This document shows, piece after piece, positions 1-12,332 of a DNA stretch of 64,000 nt. This stretch comes from Acidobacteriota bacterium (GTDB lineage: Bacteria; Acidobacteriota; Terriglobia; Bryobacterales; UBA6623): contig WGMB01000003.1 in NCBI GenBank assembly GCA_016125275.1, positions 930,001 through 994,000 of the forward strand, written 5' to 3'. The notes under the pieces were generated by a model. The model made no database searches and had not been told where the DNA came from. It saw nothing but the letters and a program-made list of their open reading frames with translations. Every line of letters begins with the position of its first letter. Position 1 is the stretch's first letter. The position numbers were made by a program, and so were the translations under genes.

Positions 1-1
1 C

Positions 2-3260
<3,259 letters not shown>

Positions 3261-3306
3261 ACGGGCGCAAGCGGGCCTGACCGGGCGCCCTCGTCCGCAC
3301 CGATCG

Positions 3307-3312
3307 TATACT
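3307..3312 (+). promoter_or_regulatory. Possible -10 box upstream of adk
   Basis: TATACT matches the sigma70 -10 consensus at five of six positions and lies 25 nt before the adk ATG. No -35 hexamer is visible at a suitable distance and no extended -10 TG precedes it. It is only a candidate. Confidence 0.25.
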
Positions 3313-3337
3313 AGGCGTTTCGTCGAATTTTCAGCGT

Positions 3338-3976
3338 ATGCATAAGTACATCATTTGTGGGCCGCAAGGCTCCGGCAAGGGCACCCAAAGCCGCTTGCTC
3401 TGCCACGCTCACGATTTCGTCCACATCTCGATCGGCGACATCTTCCGCTGGCACATGGCCCACCACACCAAGCTGGCGGCGCGCATCACGCGCATCATGA
3501 ACGAGGGCCGGCTGGTGCCGGACGACATCGTCGAAAACGTCGTTCGGGAACGCTTGGAGATTCACGATTTCAACTACGGCTTCGTGCTCGACGGCTTTCC
3601 TCGGACGCGTCCGCAGGCCGAGTACCTGTTCGAGAACTGGAACGTCAGCCGGGTCATCTACCTGGACGTGCCCGACGAGGTCGTCTTCGACCGCGTGATG
3701 GAGCGCGCCAAGGCCGGCTTCGGCTCCGGCTTCACCAAGCGCGCCGACGACAACCCCGACGCTCTGCGGGTGCGGCTGGAGGAGTACTACCAGAAGACCA
3801 AGCCGCTGCTGGAGCTCTACCGCGAGAAGAATCTGCTCCTGACCGTGGACGGCACCCAGCCGATCTCCGAGGTCTACAGCCAGATCTCGCGCTCGCTGGG
3901 GCTGTATCCGACGCATCCCACCGAGCAGGCTCTCGAAGACATCAAGAAGCCGTCCAAGCACGGCGCGGTCGGCTAA
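3338..3976 (+). CDS. adk: Adenylate kinase family nucleoside monophosphate kinase
   Basis: 212 aa, normal size for adenylate kinase (ATP + AMP to 2 ADP, cytosolic). The P-loop is GPQGSGKGTQ near the N-terminus, the NMP-binding motif is LDGFPRTRPQAE, and the adenine/phosphate-contacting stretch is KRADDNPDALRVRL. The LID between the DEVVFDRVMER and RADDNP motifs is very short and has no Cys4 zinc site, so it is a short-LID type. It starts at ATG 3338 and stands alone, 77 nt after the response regulator gene. Some short-LID paralogues use other NMPs, so the substrate is family-level inference. Confidence 0.88.
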   Translation: MHKYIICGPQGSGKGTQSRLLCHAHDFVHISIGDIFRWHMAHHTKLAARITRIMNEGRLVPDDIVENVVRERLEIHDFNYGFVLDGFPRTRPQAEYLFENWNVSRVIYLDVPDEVVFDRVMERAKAGFGSGFTKRADDNPDALRVRLEEYYQKTKPLLELYREKNLLLTVDGTQPISEVYSQISRSLGLYPTHPTEQALEDIKKPSKHGAVG

Positions 3977-4190
3977 CTCCCGCCCCCTCCCGCCATCTCC
4001 GAACGCGTCCCCGGCCGGCGAACGTGACCTTCCGTTCGCCCGGCGGGCGGGGCGCGTGACTTTTCGCTTTTCAATCCCGCCTTTCGGCAGTATCTTGGAG
4101 CCGCGGAACATCCCCTCCGCCGCGATTCCTCGTGTCATCGCCCATCGTGCAGCGCCCTGTTCTTCCCCCTACTCGACAGGAGTTCCCCGC

Positions 4191-6365
4191 ATGGCTACGA
4201 TTTCGAAGCTCCAGGACCTGGTCCCCCACCTCGGCTCGGTCGTCACGGCTGACGACCCGATCGCCGCACTCGAGCAAGCCGGCCTGAAGCTGAGCCCCGA
4301 TCTCAAGACTCAGCTCCAAGCTCGCAAGAAGCCCACCGCCGCCCAGCGCAAGGCCTGGAACAAGGCCGCCGCCGAAGCCGGCAACGTGCGCTTTACCGTC
4401 GGGGCGGACCCCGTGATCGCGCCGCGGGCGCTCGGGCCCGGCGAGTTCGAGTTCAGCGCCGGCCTGCGCTTCAGCCTCGCCAACGAGATCCTGGGCGGAG
4501 CGCACGCGAGCGGCGTGATCCCCAACACGCTCTTTCTCGATCAACTGCTGCCGGCCGGAGAGCGCTCCGTGCTGCAGGCCGCGTTCGTGGTCGGGCAGGA
4601 CACGCCGGGAGGCCAGGTCGGCCGGATGCAGATCACCTCGCCTCCGACGATCGAGGCGATCCGGGAAGGCTTCAACCGCGTCTTCGTCTCGATCCCGTTC
4701 CGGCTCAACTTCGAGCGGATTCTGAGCATCGCCACCGGCTCGTTCCGCACCGTGGTGACGTTCGCCACCGGGCGGCTGCGGCTCAGCGTCGGCCTCGTCA
4801 CCGAATCGACGCCGGTGACGGCCACGGCGCGCAATCTGCAGATCCAGATCGACCTCTCCGACAGCATCGACGCCCGCATGGAGATCGATGCGAGCTCGCC
4901 CGCGCAAAGGATCACCACGCCGGCGCCGGGCCAAGTCGACGGCTTGGCGGTCCTGCTCCAGAACGCCCTGCAGCTCGAGCTCAAGGACTTTCTGCGGTTC
5001 GCGATCAGCGCCGCCATCCCCCTGCCCATCGGCCGCCTGGAGATTCACGAGACGGCCATCATCACCCGCGGCGACGCCTTGCTGGTGGGCGTGAAGGTGC
5101 AGGGGACGCCCGGCACGGGCGACCCGAACACGCTGAGGGCGCTGTTCCCCGACGCCGACACGAACTTCTTCACGCGGGTCCACGAACAGGTTCTGCGCTT
5201 GCTGGTGCAGGCCGCCGCGCGCAGCGGCCAGCTCACGCGGATCGCCAAGGACACGCATCCGGACGCCGTAATCGACAGCGCCGACGTGGCCTTCGGCAAA
5301 GACACGATCAAGATCATCGGCAAGGGGAAAATCGTTGACCTGTGTCCCCTGAACGTGGATCTGACCTTCACGGCGACCGTCACCATCACGATCACGCTCG
5401 ACACCAACAGGATCATCATCCACCAGGACAAGTCCAGGAACCTCGGCAACGGCTCCGCTGCGCTGTGCGTGCTCACGACGCTCGGCCTGGCGCTGATCGT
5501 GGCGATCGGCTCGCTCATCTTGAACGGGATCGGCATCGCCTCCGGACTGACGGCCGTGGCGGCGCTGGGCGTGATCGGCGTGCTGACCACGATCCTGGAG
5601 TTCGACGCGCCGGACTTCGAGCTGGCCTTCGGAGGAGGCGGCGACAGCGGGCCGACGATCGTCGACCTGGACTTCCCCTACCCCGGCACGGATCTGCTGC
5701 CGACGGCCACCGGCAACTTCATTCGGCTCGACGAGAGCACGATGCTGCTGGCGGCGCACCTGGGGACCCGGCCGGACACCTTGAACACCTATCTCTACGT
5801 GCGCTTTGTGGAGGCCGACGCGGTCGGCGTGGCCCGCGCGATGAGCGGGGTTTCGGTAAAGCTGATGGATCGCGACGCAGTGTCGCCGGCCGGCGACGAC
5901 GTGACCCTGCCGCCGCCTTCGACCTCCACCAGCGGCCAGCACACGCCCTCCGCACAGTTCGCCATCGTCAAGAAGACGCACTTCGAGCGTACGGCCGATG
6001 AGACGTTCGGGGAGTTCACCACCGACTTCGCCGGCCGCATCCGCGTTTACATTCCGAGCGACAAGCTAGTCAGCCGTGGCGGCAACAAGGTGGTCGAGAC
6101 CACGCGCATCAACCTGGAGACCGGCGACGAGACCACGACCACGCGGCGCACGCCGTTCCCGGAGGCCAACCCGGACTTCTACTTCCGCGTCAAGCGCGCC
6201 AACGGCACGGTGGTCGACACGCTCAGTCTGCCGGCGGGCTTCTTCGTCAACTTCCGTTCCCATCGCGTGGGAACCTTCAACAATCCGCTGACGATCAGCT
6301 TCGGCGGCGGAGTCTTGGGCGGGACGCACGGCGGCGTTCTCGTCCTGACGCCGACTCTGCTGTAA
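4191..6365 (+). CDS. Unrecognised 724-residue protein with central hydrophobic hairpin
   Basis: I do not recognise a family. The ATG at 4191 is preceded by AGGAG eight to ten bases upstream; the frame is open further 5' to 4056 but without an RBS. There is no signal peptide. Residues 1-70 are charged and helical with a Lys/Arg/Ala-rich tract (QARKKPTAAQRKAW). Residues about 75-400 alternate in short strands with repeated valine/isoleucine patterns, as in large beta folds. Residues about 425-468 are strongly hydrophobic, enough for two membrane passes (ALIVAIGSLIL, GVIGVLTTIL). The C-terminal 200 residues are beta-rich again. It stands alone between adk and a convergent gene, with a terminator after it. 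A lipid-binding or membrane-inserting role would be a guess. Confidence 0.8.
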   Translation: MATISKLQDLVPHLGSVVTADDPIAALEQAGLKLSPDLKTQLQARKKPTAAQRKAWNKAAAEAGNVRFTVGADPVIAPRALGPGEFEFSAGLRFSLANEILGGAHASGVIPNTLFLDQLLPAGERSVLQAAFVVGQDTPGGQVGRMQITSPPTIEAIREGFNRVFVSIPFRLNFERILSIATGSFRTVVTFATGRLRLSVGLVTESTPVTATARNLQIQIDLSDSIDARMEIDASSPAQRITTPAPGQVDGLAVLLQNALQLELKDFLRFAISAAIPLPIGRLEIHETAIITRGDALLVGVKVQGTPGTGDPNTLRALFPDADTNFFTRVHEQVLRLLVQAAARSGQLTRIAKDTHPDAVIDSADVAFGKDTIKIIGKGKIVDLCPLNVDLTFTATVTITITLDTNRIIIHQDKSRNLGNGSAALCVLTTLGLALIVAIGSLILNGIGIASGLTAVAALGVIGVLTTILEFDAPDFELAFGGGGDSGPTIVDLDFPYPGTDLLPTATGNFIRLDESTMLLAAHLGTRPDTLNTYLYVRFVEADAVGVARAMSGVSVKLMDRDAVSPAGDDVTLPPPSTSTSGQHTPSAQFAIVKKTHFERTADETFGEFTTDFAGRIRVYIPSDKLVSRGGNKVVETTRINLETGDETTTTRRTPFPEANPDFYFRVKRANGTVVDTLSLPAGFFVNFRSHRVGTFNNPLTISFGGGVLGGTHGGVLVLTPTLL

Positions 6366-6383
6366 ACCTCCCCGGAAAAGGAA

Positions 6384-6418
6384 GCAGGCCCGGCCTCGGG
6401 TTTCGAGGACGGGCCTGC
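6384..6418. terminator. Strong hairpin between convergent genes
   Basis: GCAGGCCCG (6384-6392) pairs exactly with CGGGCCTGC (6410-6418). The stem continues after one G/A mismatch as CCTCG/CGAGG around a GGTTT loop. On the minus strand the stem is followed by TTCCTTTTCC, so it fits an intrinsic terminator for the Dabb gene. It probably also stops the plus-strand gene that ends at 6365. Confidence 0.75.
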
Positions 6419-6441
6419 GAGCCGGGCGGGAGCCGCCTGGC

Positions 6442-6849
6442 TTAGTTGGTGATGTCGCTGGTGACCGACTCTTCGCGGATCGGCAGGTAGAGCTTGTACC
6501 ACTCCTTCTGGGCGTCCGAGTCAGCGTAGTCTTCCAGAGCCTTCTTGCTCTCGAACTCCATCACGAAGGCGGCGTCCTTGGTCTGGGACTTGAAGGACTT
6601 GAGCCAAACCCGCTTGATGCCGGGATAGTTCATCTTGCCGACGGCGTCGAGCGCCGCCTGGATCTGCTGCGGGCTGGCGTCGTTCTTCCAGCTCACCGTC
6701 ACCACGTGCATCACGGTCGAGGGCTTCTCGATCGTGTGCGCGCCGACCAGCAGCCCGGCGCCGAACAGGGCGCAACCGAGGATGCCGAGGGCGAAGCTCT
6801 TCAGGGACGGCCTGGCGGAAACGATCCGGGACATGATTCGTTGTTTCAA
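6442..6849 (-). CDS. Membrane-anchored Dabb (stress-responsive A/B barrel) protein
   Basis: 135 aa. An N-terminal hydrophobic stretch (LKSFALGILGCALFGAGLLV, about residues 16-35) acts as an anchor or signal. A single ferredoxin-like Dabb domain follows: it begins MHVVTVSWK, continues through the helix QQIQAALDAVGKM, and ends at LEDYADSDAQKEWYKLYLPI, a typical Dabb closing motif. Dabb domains dimerise, and several are enzymes or stress proteins, but none of their functions can be assigned here. A second ATG five codons in (MSRIV) is an equal start candidate. It is transcribed divergently from the aminotransferase gene, with 73 nt between them. Confidence 0.82.
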   Translation of the reverse strand: MKQRIMSRIVSARPSLKSFALGILGCALFGAGLLVGAHTIEKPSTVMHVVTVSWKNDASPQQIQAALDAVGKMNYPGIKRVWLKSFKSQTKDAAFVMEFESKKALEDYADSDAQKEWYKLYLPIREESVTSDITN

Positions 6850-6922
6850 CCCCTACTCCAGGGCGCGGGCTGCGCGCCTCCCGCCTATCCTACCGCGTCC
6901 GGCGGCCTGCCATGATGAAGAC

Positions 6923-8086
6923 GTGTTCAACCCGCGCACCGCTTGGCCCACGGCCCCCACGCGCCTCGCCGCCCGTCTCCAGCAGCTCCGCCGGCAGGAA
7001 ACCGTTCTCTACGATCTGACCGAATCCAACCCCACCCGCTGCGGCTTCGTCTATGACGACGCAGCCATCCAAGACGCCCTCTCCGGCCCCGGCGTGATGC
7101 GCTACGACCCGGCGCCCAAAGGCATCCGCTCGGCGCGGCAGGCGGTGGCGAACTACTACGAGGAGCGCGGGATGCCCATCCCGACCGACCGCGTCATCCT
7201 CACCAGCGGCTCGAGCGAAGCCTACCTGCACTGCTTCCGGCTGCTCTGCGAGCCGGGAGACCAGATCCTGGCGCCCAAGCCCAGCTATCCCCTGTTCGAC
7301 TTTCTGGCCGACATGGCCGGCATCGAGCTGGTGCACTACCCGCTGGTCTACGACCACGGCTGGGAGATCGACCTGCAGGCCCTGAAGGCGGCCATCACGC
7401 CCAAGACCAAGGCGATTCTGGTGGTGAGCCCGAACAACCCCACCGGGCAGCTCCTTTCGACCAAGGAGCGCGACATGCTCACGCGCTACGCCATCATGAA
7501 CGACCTGGCGCTGATCGTCGACGAGGTCTTCTTCGACTACACCTGGGAGGAGAGCTCCCGGATGGCTTCGTTCGACAGCCGCTGCCTGGCGCTGACGCTG
7601 ACGATCTCCGGGCTGTCGAAGATCTCCGCGCTGCCGCAGATGAAGCTCGGCTGGATCACCGTGCGCGGCCCCGTCGGCCCGGACGCCGACGCCACGGCCC
7701 GCCTGGAAGTGATGGCGGACACGCTGCTGTCAGTCTCCACGCCCACCCAGCTCGCCGCCGGCGCCCTGCTGGCGCAGCGCAAGCTCATCCAGCCGCAGAT
7801 CAAGGAGCGGCTGCTGCAGAACCTGGAGTTTCTGGACGCCAAGCTCAGCGGCAACACCCCGGTGAGCCGCCTGAAATCGGAAGCCGGCTGGTACGCCATC
7901 CTGCGCGTCCCCAACTCCCTCACCGATGAGGAGTGGGCGGTTTATCTGCTGGAGACGGCCAGCGTCTACACCCACCCGGGGCACCTGTTCGGGTTCGACC
8001 GCGAAGGGTACTTGGTCATCAGCCTGCTGCCGGAGCACCAGGATTTTCGGGAAGCCGTGGGGCGGTTGGTGGAGTCGATCGACTGA
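6923..8086 (+). CDS. PLP-dependent class I/II aminotransferase
   Basis: 387 aa from GTG 6923. The longer open frame upstream covers the divergent Dabb gene and is not credible. This start gives the usual N-terminal pattern of the family (F-N-P-R-T-A-W, then YDLTESNPTRCGF). Fold type I signatures are present: SSGSSEAYLH-like cofactor-phosphate loop (LTSGSSEAYLHC), VSPNNPTGQL, the DEVFFDY motif, and the Schiff-base Lys233 in SGLSKISALPQMKLGW. Substrates in this family are amino acids such as aspartate, tyrosine or alanine; the exact one is not readable here. It is monocistronic, and a palindromic repeat follows its stop. Confidence 0.9.
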   Translation: MFNPRTAWPTAPTRLAARLQQLRRQETVLYDLTESNPTRCGFVYDDAAIQDALSGPGVMRYDPAPKGIRSARQAVANYYEERGMPIPTDRVILTSGSSEAYLHCFRLLCEPGDQILAPKPSYPLFDFLADMAGIELVHYPLVYDHGWEIDLQALKAAITPKTKAILVVSPNNPTGQLLSTKERDMLTRYAIMNDLALIVDEVFFDYTWEESSRMASFDSRCLALTLTISGLSKISALPQMKLGWITVRGPVGPDADATARLEVMADTLLSVSTPTQLAAGALLAQRKLIQPQIKERLLQNLEFLDAKLSGNTPVSRLKSEAGWYAILRVPNSLTDEEWAVYLLETASVYTHPGHLFGFDREGYLVISLLPEHQDFREAVGRLVESID

Positions 8087-8096
8087 GCCGCAGGTC

Positions 8097-8116
8097 GCCG
8101 GACAGGAATGTCCGGC
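8097..8116. repeat. GCCGGACA palindromic repeat, copy 1 (probable terminator)
   Basis: GCCGGACA-GGAA-TGTCCGGC forms an 8-bp perfect stem with a GGAA loop, 11 nt after the aminotransferase stop and 18 nt before the prfB stop on the other strand. The same element, with its flank CCAC-Y-GAG, recurs at 48196-48217, also between convergent genes. Confidence 0.7.
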
Positions 8117-8133
8117 TCCACCGAGAGAGCCGG

Positions 8134-9262
8134 CTACTCCAACTCCCGATCCTCGCCCGCCAGCCGGCCCGTCTTACGCCAGACCAGGAAGGCGTGCATG
8201 AAGGGCTCGAGGTCGCCGTCGAGCACGCGGTCCACGTCGCCGGCTTCGAGCTTGCTGCGCAGGTCCTTCACCAGCCGGTAGGGCGCCAGCACGTAGTTGC
8301 GGATCTGACTGCCGAAGTTGATGTCGGACTTCGAGGCCTCCAGCTTGTCCGACTCCGCCTGCTTCTTGCGCATCTCGTAGTCGTAGAGGCGCGACTGCAG
8401 CATCTTCATCGCCGTGGCTTTGTTCTTGTGCTGCGAGCGCTCGTTCTGGCACTGCACCACGATGTTGGTGGGCAGGTGCGTGATGCGCACGGCCGAGTCG
8501 GTCATGTTGACGTGCTGGCCGCCGGCGCCGCCCGCCCGGTAGGTGTCGATGCGCAGGTCGTCGGGTTTGATGTCGATCTTGATCTCGTCGTCGATCTCCG
8601 GGTAGACGAACACGGAGGCGAACGAGGTGTGGCGCCGCGCGGCGGAGTCGAACGGCGAGATGCGCACCAGCCGGTGCACGCCGACCTCGCTCTGCAACAG
8701 GCCGTAGGCGTACTCGCCGGTGATCTCGATGGTGGCGGACTTGATGCCGGCCTCGGCGCCCTCCAGCCGGTCGGTGACCACGGCCTTGAAGCGTTCGCGC
8801 TCGGCCCAGCGCAGGTACATGCGCAGCAGCATCTCGGCCCAGTCCTGGGCTTCGGCGCCGCCCGCGCCGGGGTGGATCACGATCAGTGCGTTGCGGTGAT
8901 CGTTCTCGCCCGACAGCAGCGCCTGGGTCTCGATCTCATCCACGCGCTGGGAGAGCGTCCGCAGCTCCTGGGCGATGTCGCTCTCAACGTCCTCGCCCTC
9001 CTCGGCCAGCTCGAAAAAGGCTTCCAGATCGCCGACGCGCCGCTTGAGCTCCTGGTCGTTCTCGATGACCTGGGTCAGGCGCTTGCGCTCGCGCATCACC
9101 CTCTGGCTGGTGGCGGAGTCGTTCCAAAAATTTGGGTCGCTGATCAGCTCTTCGGACTCTTCGAGCTGCTTGCGGTGGGCGGGGGCGTCAAAGATACCCC
9201 CTGGCGCTTTGCACCCTCTCCTGGAGGGCGGAGTACTCACGTTGCAACTCGTCGAGGGGCAT
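8134..9262 (-). CDS. prfB: Peptide chain release factor 2 (programmed +1 frameshift)
   Basis: RF2 ends translation at UGA and UAA. The gene has two parts. A 24-codon frame starts at ATG 9262 (begins [11 protein letters not shown], ends ARGYL) and stops at an in-frame TGA at 9190-9188. The main frame lies in +1 and continues [11 protein letters not shown] to a TAG at 8134. After the shift the product is 375 aa, normal for RF2. The main frame has the catalytic GGQ loop ([15 protein letters not shown], about nt 8512-8530) and the C-terminal KNKATAM motif. It is flanked by convergent and divergent single genes. A start in the main frame alone would lose the conserved N-terminal helix and the shift signal. 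Confidence 0.97.
9187..9202 (-). other. prfB: RF2 programmed +1 frameshift site
   Basis: On the minus strand the bases read AGGGGGTATCTTTGAC: a Shine-Dalgarno-like AGGGGG, three bases, then the slippery CTT before TGA-C. This is the classic autoregulatory site. When RF2 is scarce the ribosome pauses at UGA, slips from CUU to UUU and continues in +1. Confidence 0.97.
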
Positions 9263-9376
9263 ACTGGGTGACAGCTCTCATGTTCGCATGATCACCGCAC
9301 CGCAAAAAACCGCCGCGAACCGCACGGCGCCGACATCGTTCGGCTCCGCGCGGGCATCGAAGAAGTGGAGGCCCCG

Positions 9377-9805
9377 ATGACACGTCTTCCTCTCCTGGCT
9401 CTGCTGCTGGCGACTGCGCTGTCGGCCACGCTGACCGAGCCACAGCAAGCCCGTTTCGACGAGCTCGCCGACGGTTTCGTCGCGCCGTGTTGCGGGCAGG
9501 AAGCGCTCTCGGCGCATCGCTCGCCCGCGGCCGAACAAGCGCGGGCGGAGCTGACCGCCATGATCGAAGCCGGCCGCTCCGATGCCGAGATCCGGGAAGC
9601 GTTCGTCGAACAGTACGGCAAGCGCGTGCTGATCGTCCCCGAAGGCGGGCAGGCGGACCTCCTGTTCTGGACGCCTTGGATCGCTCTGGCCCTCGGCGGC
9701 GCCTGGGCGGCGTGGTTCCTGCTGCGCCTGCGCCGACGCGCCGCGGTGCGTCCGGCGGCGGACGGCCCGCTTGCCGAGATCGACGAATCGGAGATCGACT
9801 GGTGA
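9377..9805 (+). CDS. CcmH/CycL-like cytochrome c maturation protein
   Basis: 142 aa from ATG 9377, with GGAG 7-10 nt upstream; an in-frame GTG at 9365 has no RBS. It has an N-terminal signal peptide (PLLALLLATALSA) and the CcmH/NrfF helical domain: FVAPCCGQEALSAHRSPAA, then RAELTAMIEAGRSDAEIREAFVEQYG. A C-terminal membrane helix (WIALALGGAWAAWFLL) is followed by a short acidic tail. CcmH holds the apocytochrome thiols during haem c attachment in the periplasm. The redox motif here is a vicinal CC rather than the canonical CxxC. No other ccm genes are in the window, although the nearby PQQ dehydrogenase needs haem c. Confidence 0.82.
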   Translation: MTRLPLLALLLATALSATLTEPQQARFDELADGFVAPCCGQEALSAHRSPAAEQARAELTAMIEAGRSDAEIREAFVEQYGKRVLIVPEGGQADLLFWTPWIALALGGAWAAWFLLRLRRRAAVRPAADGPLAEIDESEIDW

Positions 9806-9811
9806 CCTCGA

Positions 9812-9831
9812 CCTGGGACTTACGTCCCAGG
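9812..9831 (+). terminator. Palindromic terminator after ccmH-like gene
   Basis: CCTGGGAC-TTAC-GTCCCAGG makes an 8-bp perfect stem seven bases after the stop. It is followed by CTCTGTTTCTCC, a moderately T-rich tail. It lies between convergent genes, like the hairpins at 6384, 8097 and 48196. Confidence 0.7.
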
Positions 9832-9871
9832 CTCTGTTTCTCCTGGTCACGGCAGCCTCTGAAGCGAAACG

Positions 9872-11131
9872 TTAGCGGTTGACGATCTTCACCCGGAAGT
9901 AGGGCTTCTCCTTCTCCAGCGGGTCCATCTCGTAGATCTGCTCGGTCTTCGAGGGATCGTAGTCCCGCCACAGCCAGGTCATCGCCTCAGGCAGCTCGGA
10001 CGCCCCTTGCTGGGTGCTGTGCTGCGAGTTGCCGAAACGGAAGTGGAAATCGTACTCCTGCATCTTCAGCGAGTTCGCCATCTGGATGTTCTGCAGCGGC
10101 CACGATCCGTGGTTGTTCTCCAAATCGTAGTTGCCGTCCGAAAGCCACACACGGATGTTCTTGCGGTCCCGCTTGCGGAGGAGAAAGGGGTACAAATTGC
10201 CGCCGTCCAGAAAGCCCGCCGGGTCCTCATACCCAAAGAACTTCGTGGGATTGTCCTGCCCGTAGCGCCACTGGATGGACGTGAAGGTGCCGATCCGCGA
10301 GATCACGCGGCTGACACGGTCCGGCCGAAACCAAGCTTGGTTGAAGGCGCAGATGCCGCCGGAGGATTGGCCGCATGTGCCGGTCGAGTAGCCGTCGGTG
10401 CGCAGCTTGTACATCGTCTGGGCCTTCGGATAGATCTCGCCGAAAACCATCTTGTTGTAGTGGTCGTTGACTGAGTCATAGAGCAAGCTGCGCAGCGAGC
10501 GCTGCTCGGGCGCAGGCGCTCCGGGCTCGCCATTCACGGTCGGCGATAGCAGGATGTGCACCATCGGCGGGATCTTCTTCTGGTGCACCAGATTCTCGGT
10601 CACCACCGGCAGCCTGTCACCCGCCTCGCGGCGCGTGAAGCCCTGCCCGTCATGCCAAATCATCGACGGCGCGGGCGTGGCCGGATCGACGCCGGGCGAG
10701 GCATAGATCCACCAGGAGATTTTGTAGCCGGGATAGATGGCCGACTCGTGGATCATCATCTCGCTCAGCTTGCCTTGGGGCACGCCGGGCTGCTCGTAGG
10801 AGTCCTCGTTCAGCGCCGCATTGTCAAAACGCTTGTCGCCCAACACCTTGCCGTCGATGCGGTAGAAGTGCGCGTGGGAGTAGCCCTGCTGGACCTTGGC
10901 GGTGTGGAACCAGAGGCCGTCGGCGGCCTTGTTCATCTTGTGGACCGGCTCGTCGTCGACGTAGAGGTACGGCTCGGAGGCCGAGGCGATCGCCCACAGG
11001 AAATCCCCGCGATCGGTCAGAACGGCGGAACCGTCCTGGAGCTTGTCCGCCGGAAAGGCCTTGCGAAGGTCCGCCGCCAACTGGGGCGCGTCGGGCTGCT
11101 TCTTGGCGAGGGTGATGAGTGCGTTGGCCAC
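9872..11131 (-). CDS. Enterochelin-esterase-like alpha/beta hydrolase
   Basis: 419 aa from GTG 11131, chosen because GGAGGA sits just upstream. An in-frame ATG at 11191 would add a poor signal-like leader ([14 protein letters not shown]). The N-terminal third is beta-sandwich-like ([22 protein letters not shown] region through HAHFYRIDG). The rest is an esterase D/Fes-type hydrolase: the nucleophile elbow is GQSSGG, preceded by MIWHDGQGF, which resembles the oxyanion region of these enzymes. A late acidic region [13 protein letters not shown] and the closing H of [11 protein letters not shown] are candidates for the rest of the triad. The substrate is unknown; siderophore esters or acylated sugars are typical for the family. 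It is divergent from the glycosylase gene, 58 nt apart. Confidence 0.85.
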   Translation of the reverse strand: MANALITLAKKQPDAPQLAADLRKAFPADKLQDGSAVLTDRGDFLWAIASASEPYLYVDDEPVHKMNKAADGLWFHTAKVQQGYSHAHFYRIDGKVLGDKRFDNAALNEDSYEQPGVPQGKLSEMMIHESAIYPGYKISWWIYASPGVDPATPAPSMIWHDGQGFTRREAGDRLPVVTENLVHQKKIPPMVHILLSPTVNGEPGAPAPEQRSLRSLLYDSVNDHYNKMVFGEIYPKAQTMYKLRTDGYSTGTCGQSSGGICAFNQAWFRPDRVSRVISRIGTFTSIQWRYGQDNPTKFFGYEDPAGFLDGGNLYPFLLRKRDRKNIRVWLSDGNYDLENNHGSWPLQNIQMANSLKMQEYDFHFRFGNSQHSTQQGASELPEAMTWLWRDYDPSKTEQIYEMDPLEKEKPYFRVKIVNR

Positions 11132-11189
11132 TGAGATTCCTCCGACAAGGCAGCATAGCGCAATCGGATTTTCGAGCCTACAATCGAGC

Positions 11190-12092
11190 ATGCCGGAGCT
11201 GCCGGACGTCACGGTTTACATCGAGGCGCTCGAAAAGCGCGTGCTCGGGGAGCGGCTCGAGGCGATCCGGTTGGCGAGCCCGTTTCTGCTACGCACCGCC
11301 GCGCCCGCGCTGAGCGAATTCGAGGGCCGGCGCGTTCTGGAGCTGCGGCGCATCGGCAAGCGCATCGCCTTCGGCTTCGACGGCGAGTTGTGGCTCGTAT
11401 TGCACCTGATGATCGCCGGCCGGCTGCACTGGAAGCCCGCCGGGGCGGCCACTCCCGGCGGACGGCGCGGGCTGGCCGCCTTCGACTTCAGCAGCGGGAC
11501 GCTGATCCTCACCGAGGCCGGCACGAAGAAGCGGGCGGCGCTGCATGCGGTGCGGGGGAACGAGGCGCTGGCCGAGATCGACCCCGGCGGCCTGGAGGTT
11601 CTGGAGGCCGACCTGCCGGCCTTCCAGGCCCGGCTGACGAGTGCGAATCACACACTGAAGCGGGCGCTCACGGACCCTCGGCTGTTCAGCGGCATCGGCA
11701 ACGCCTACTCCGACGAGATCCTGCACGCCGCACAGCTCTCCCCGGTAGCCCTGACGCAGAAGCTTCCCGACGAGCAGATCGCGCGGCTGTTCGAAGCGGT
11801 GCGGGAGACGTTGCGGAGTTGGACGGACCGGCTGCGCGAGGAAGCGGGCGGCGGGTTCCCCGAAAAGGTCACCGCATTCCGCGACGGCATGGCGGTCCAC
11901 GGGCGCTATGGGCAGCCCTGCCCGCGCTGCGGCGGCCCGGTCCAGCGCATCCGCTACGCGGACAACGAGACGAACTACTGCCCAACCTGCCAGACCGGCG
12001 GCAAGCTGCTGGCGGACCGCTCGCTGTCGCGCTTGATGAAGAAGGACTGGCCGCGGACGCTGGAGGAGCTGGAGCTTCGCAAACGGGCCTAA
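11190..12092 (+). CDS. mutM: Fpg/Nei family DNA glycosylase-AP lyase
   Basis: 300 aa. It starts MPELPDV, so after Met removal Pro is the N-terminal Schiff-base nucleophile and Glu is the catalytic acid. The beta-sandwich domain holds RRIGKRIAF with the conserved lysine. The H2TH helix region ([16 protein letters not shown]) is clear. The C-terminal zinc finger is CPRCGG...CPTCQ, with the recognition arginine apparently replaced in the tail [11 protein letters not shown] beyond it. Such enzymes excise oxidised bases, for example 8-oxoguanine. The start sequence differs slightly from canonical MPELPEVE, so assignment to MutM rather than another Fpg-like paralogue is moderate. The open frame upstream to 11043 is only antisense to the esterase gene. 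Confidence 0.88.
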   Translation: MPELPDVTVYIEALEKRVLGERLEAIRLASPFLLRTAAPALSEFEGRRVLELRRIGKRIAFGFDGELWLVLHLMIAGRLHWKPAGAATPGGRRGLAAFDFSSGTLILTEAGTKKRAALHAVRGNEALAEIDPGGLEVLEADLPAFQARLTSANHTLKRALTDPRLFSGIGNAYSDEILHAAQLSPVALTQKLPDEQIARLFEAVRETLRSWTDRLREEAGGGFPEKVTAFRDGMAVHGRYGQPCPRCGGPVQRIRYADNETNYCPTCQTGGKLLADRSLSRLMKKDWPRTLEELELRKRA

Positions 12093-12107
12093 GCCGGGAA
12101 TACAGTG

Positions 12108-12332
12108 ATGAGGAACATCATGTTCCGTGCAGACGAAGGGCTGATCGAAGCCGCCCGTCGACGAGCGCTTGCAGAGTAGACCACTCTCAACGCAGAGTTC
12201 CGTCGGTGGTTGGAGGAGTACTCCAGGAGTAGTGACCGCGCCGCCGCCTATGACGCCCTCATGGCGGACCTCGAGTAGCTCGTGAAGACCGGCGGGGGCC
12301 GGTTTACGCGGGACCAGATGAATGAGCGCTGA
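12108..12332 (+). pseudogene. Decayed VapB-type antitoxin with two amber codons
   Basis: The frame from ATG 12108 translates to a typical small RHH antitoxin (MRNIMFRADEGLIEAARRRA, then TTLNAEFRRWLEEYS, ending GGGRFTRDQMNER). It is broken by TAG at 12177-12179 (codon 24) and TAG at 12276-12278 (codon 57). Apart from these two stops all 74 codons are in one frame, so the damage is by substitution. Its end overlaps the toxin remnant by ATGAGCGCTGA, the usual vapBC arrangement. C-to-T changes of CAG codons would explain both ambers, but that is inference. Confidence 0.75.

Noticed and set aside
7933-9291. 452-codon plus-strand frame opposite prfB
   Set aside because: It is the antisense shadow of prfB and the end of the aminotransferase. 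Its composition is typical of GC-rich mirror frames and it has no RBS.
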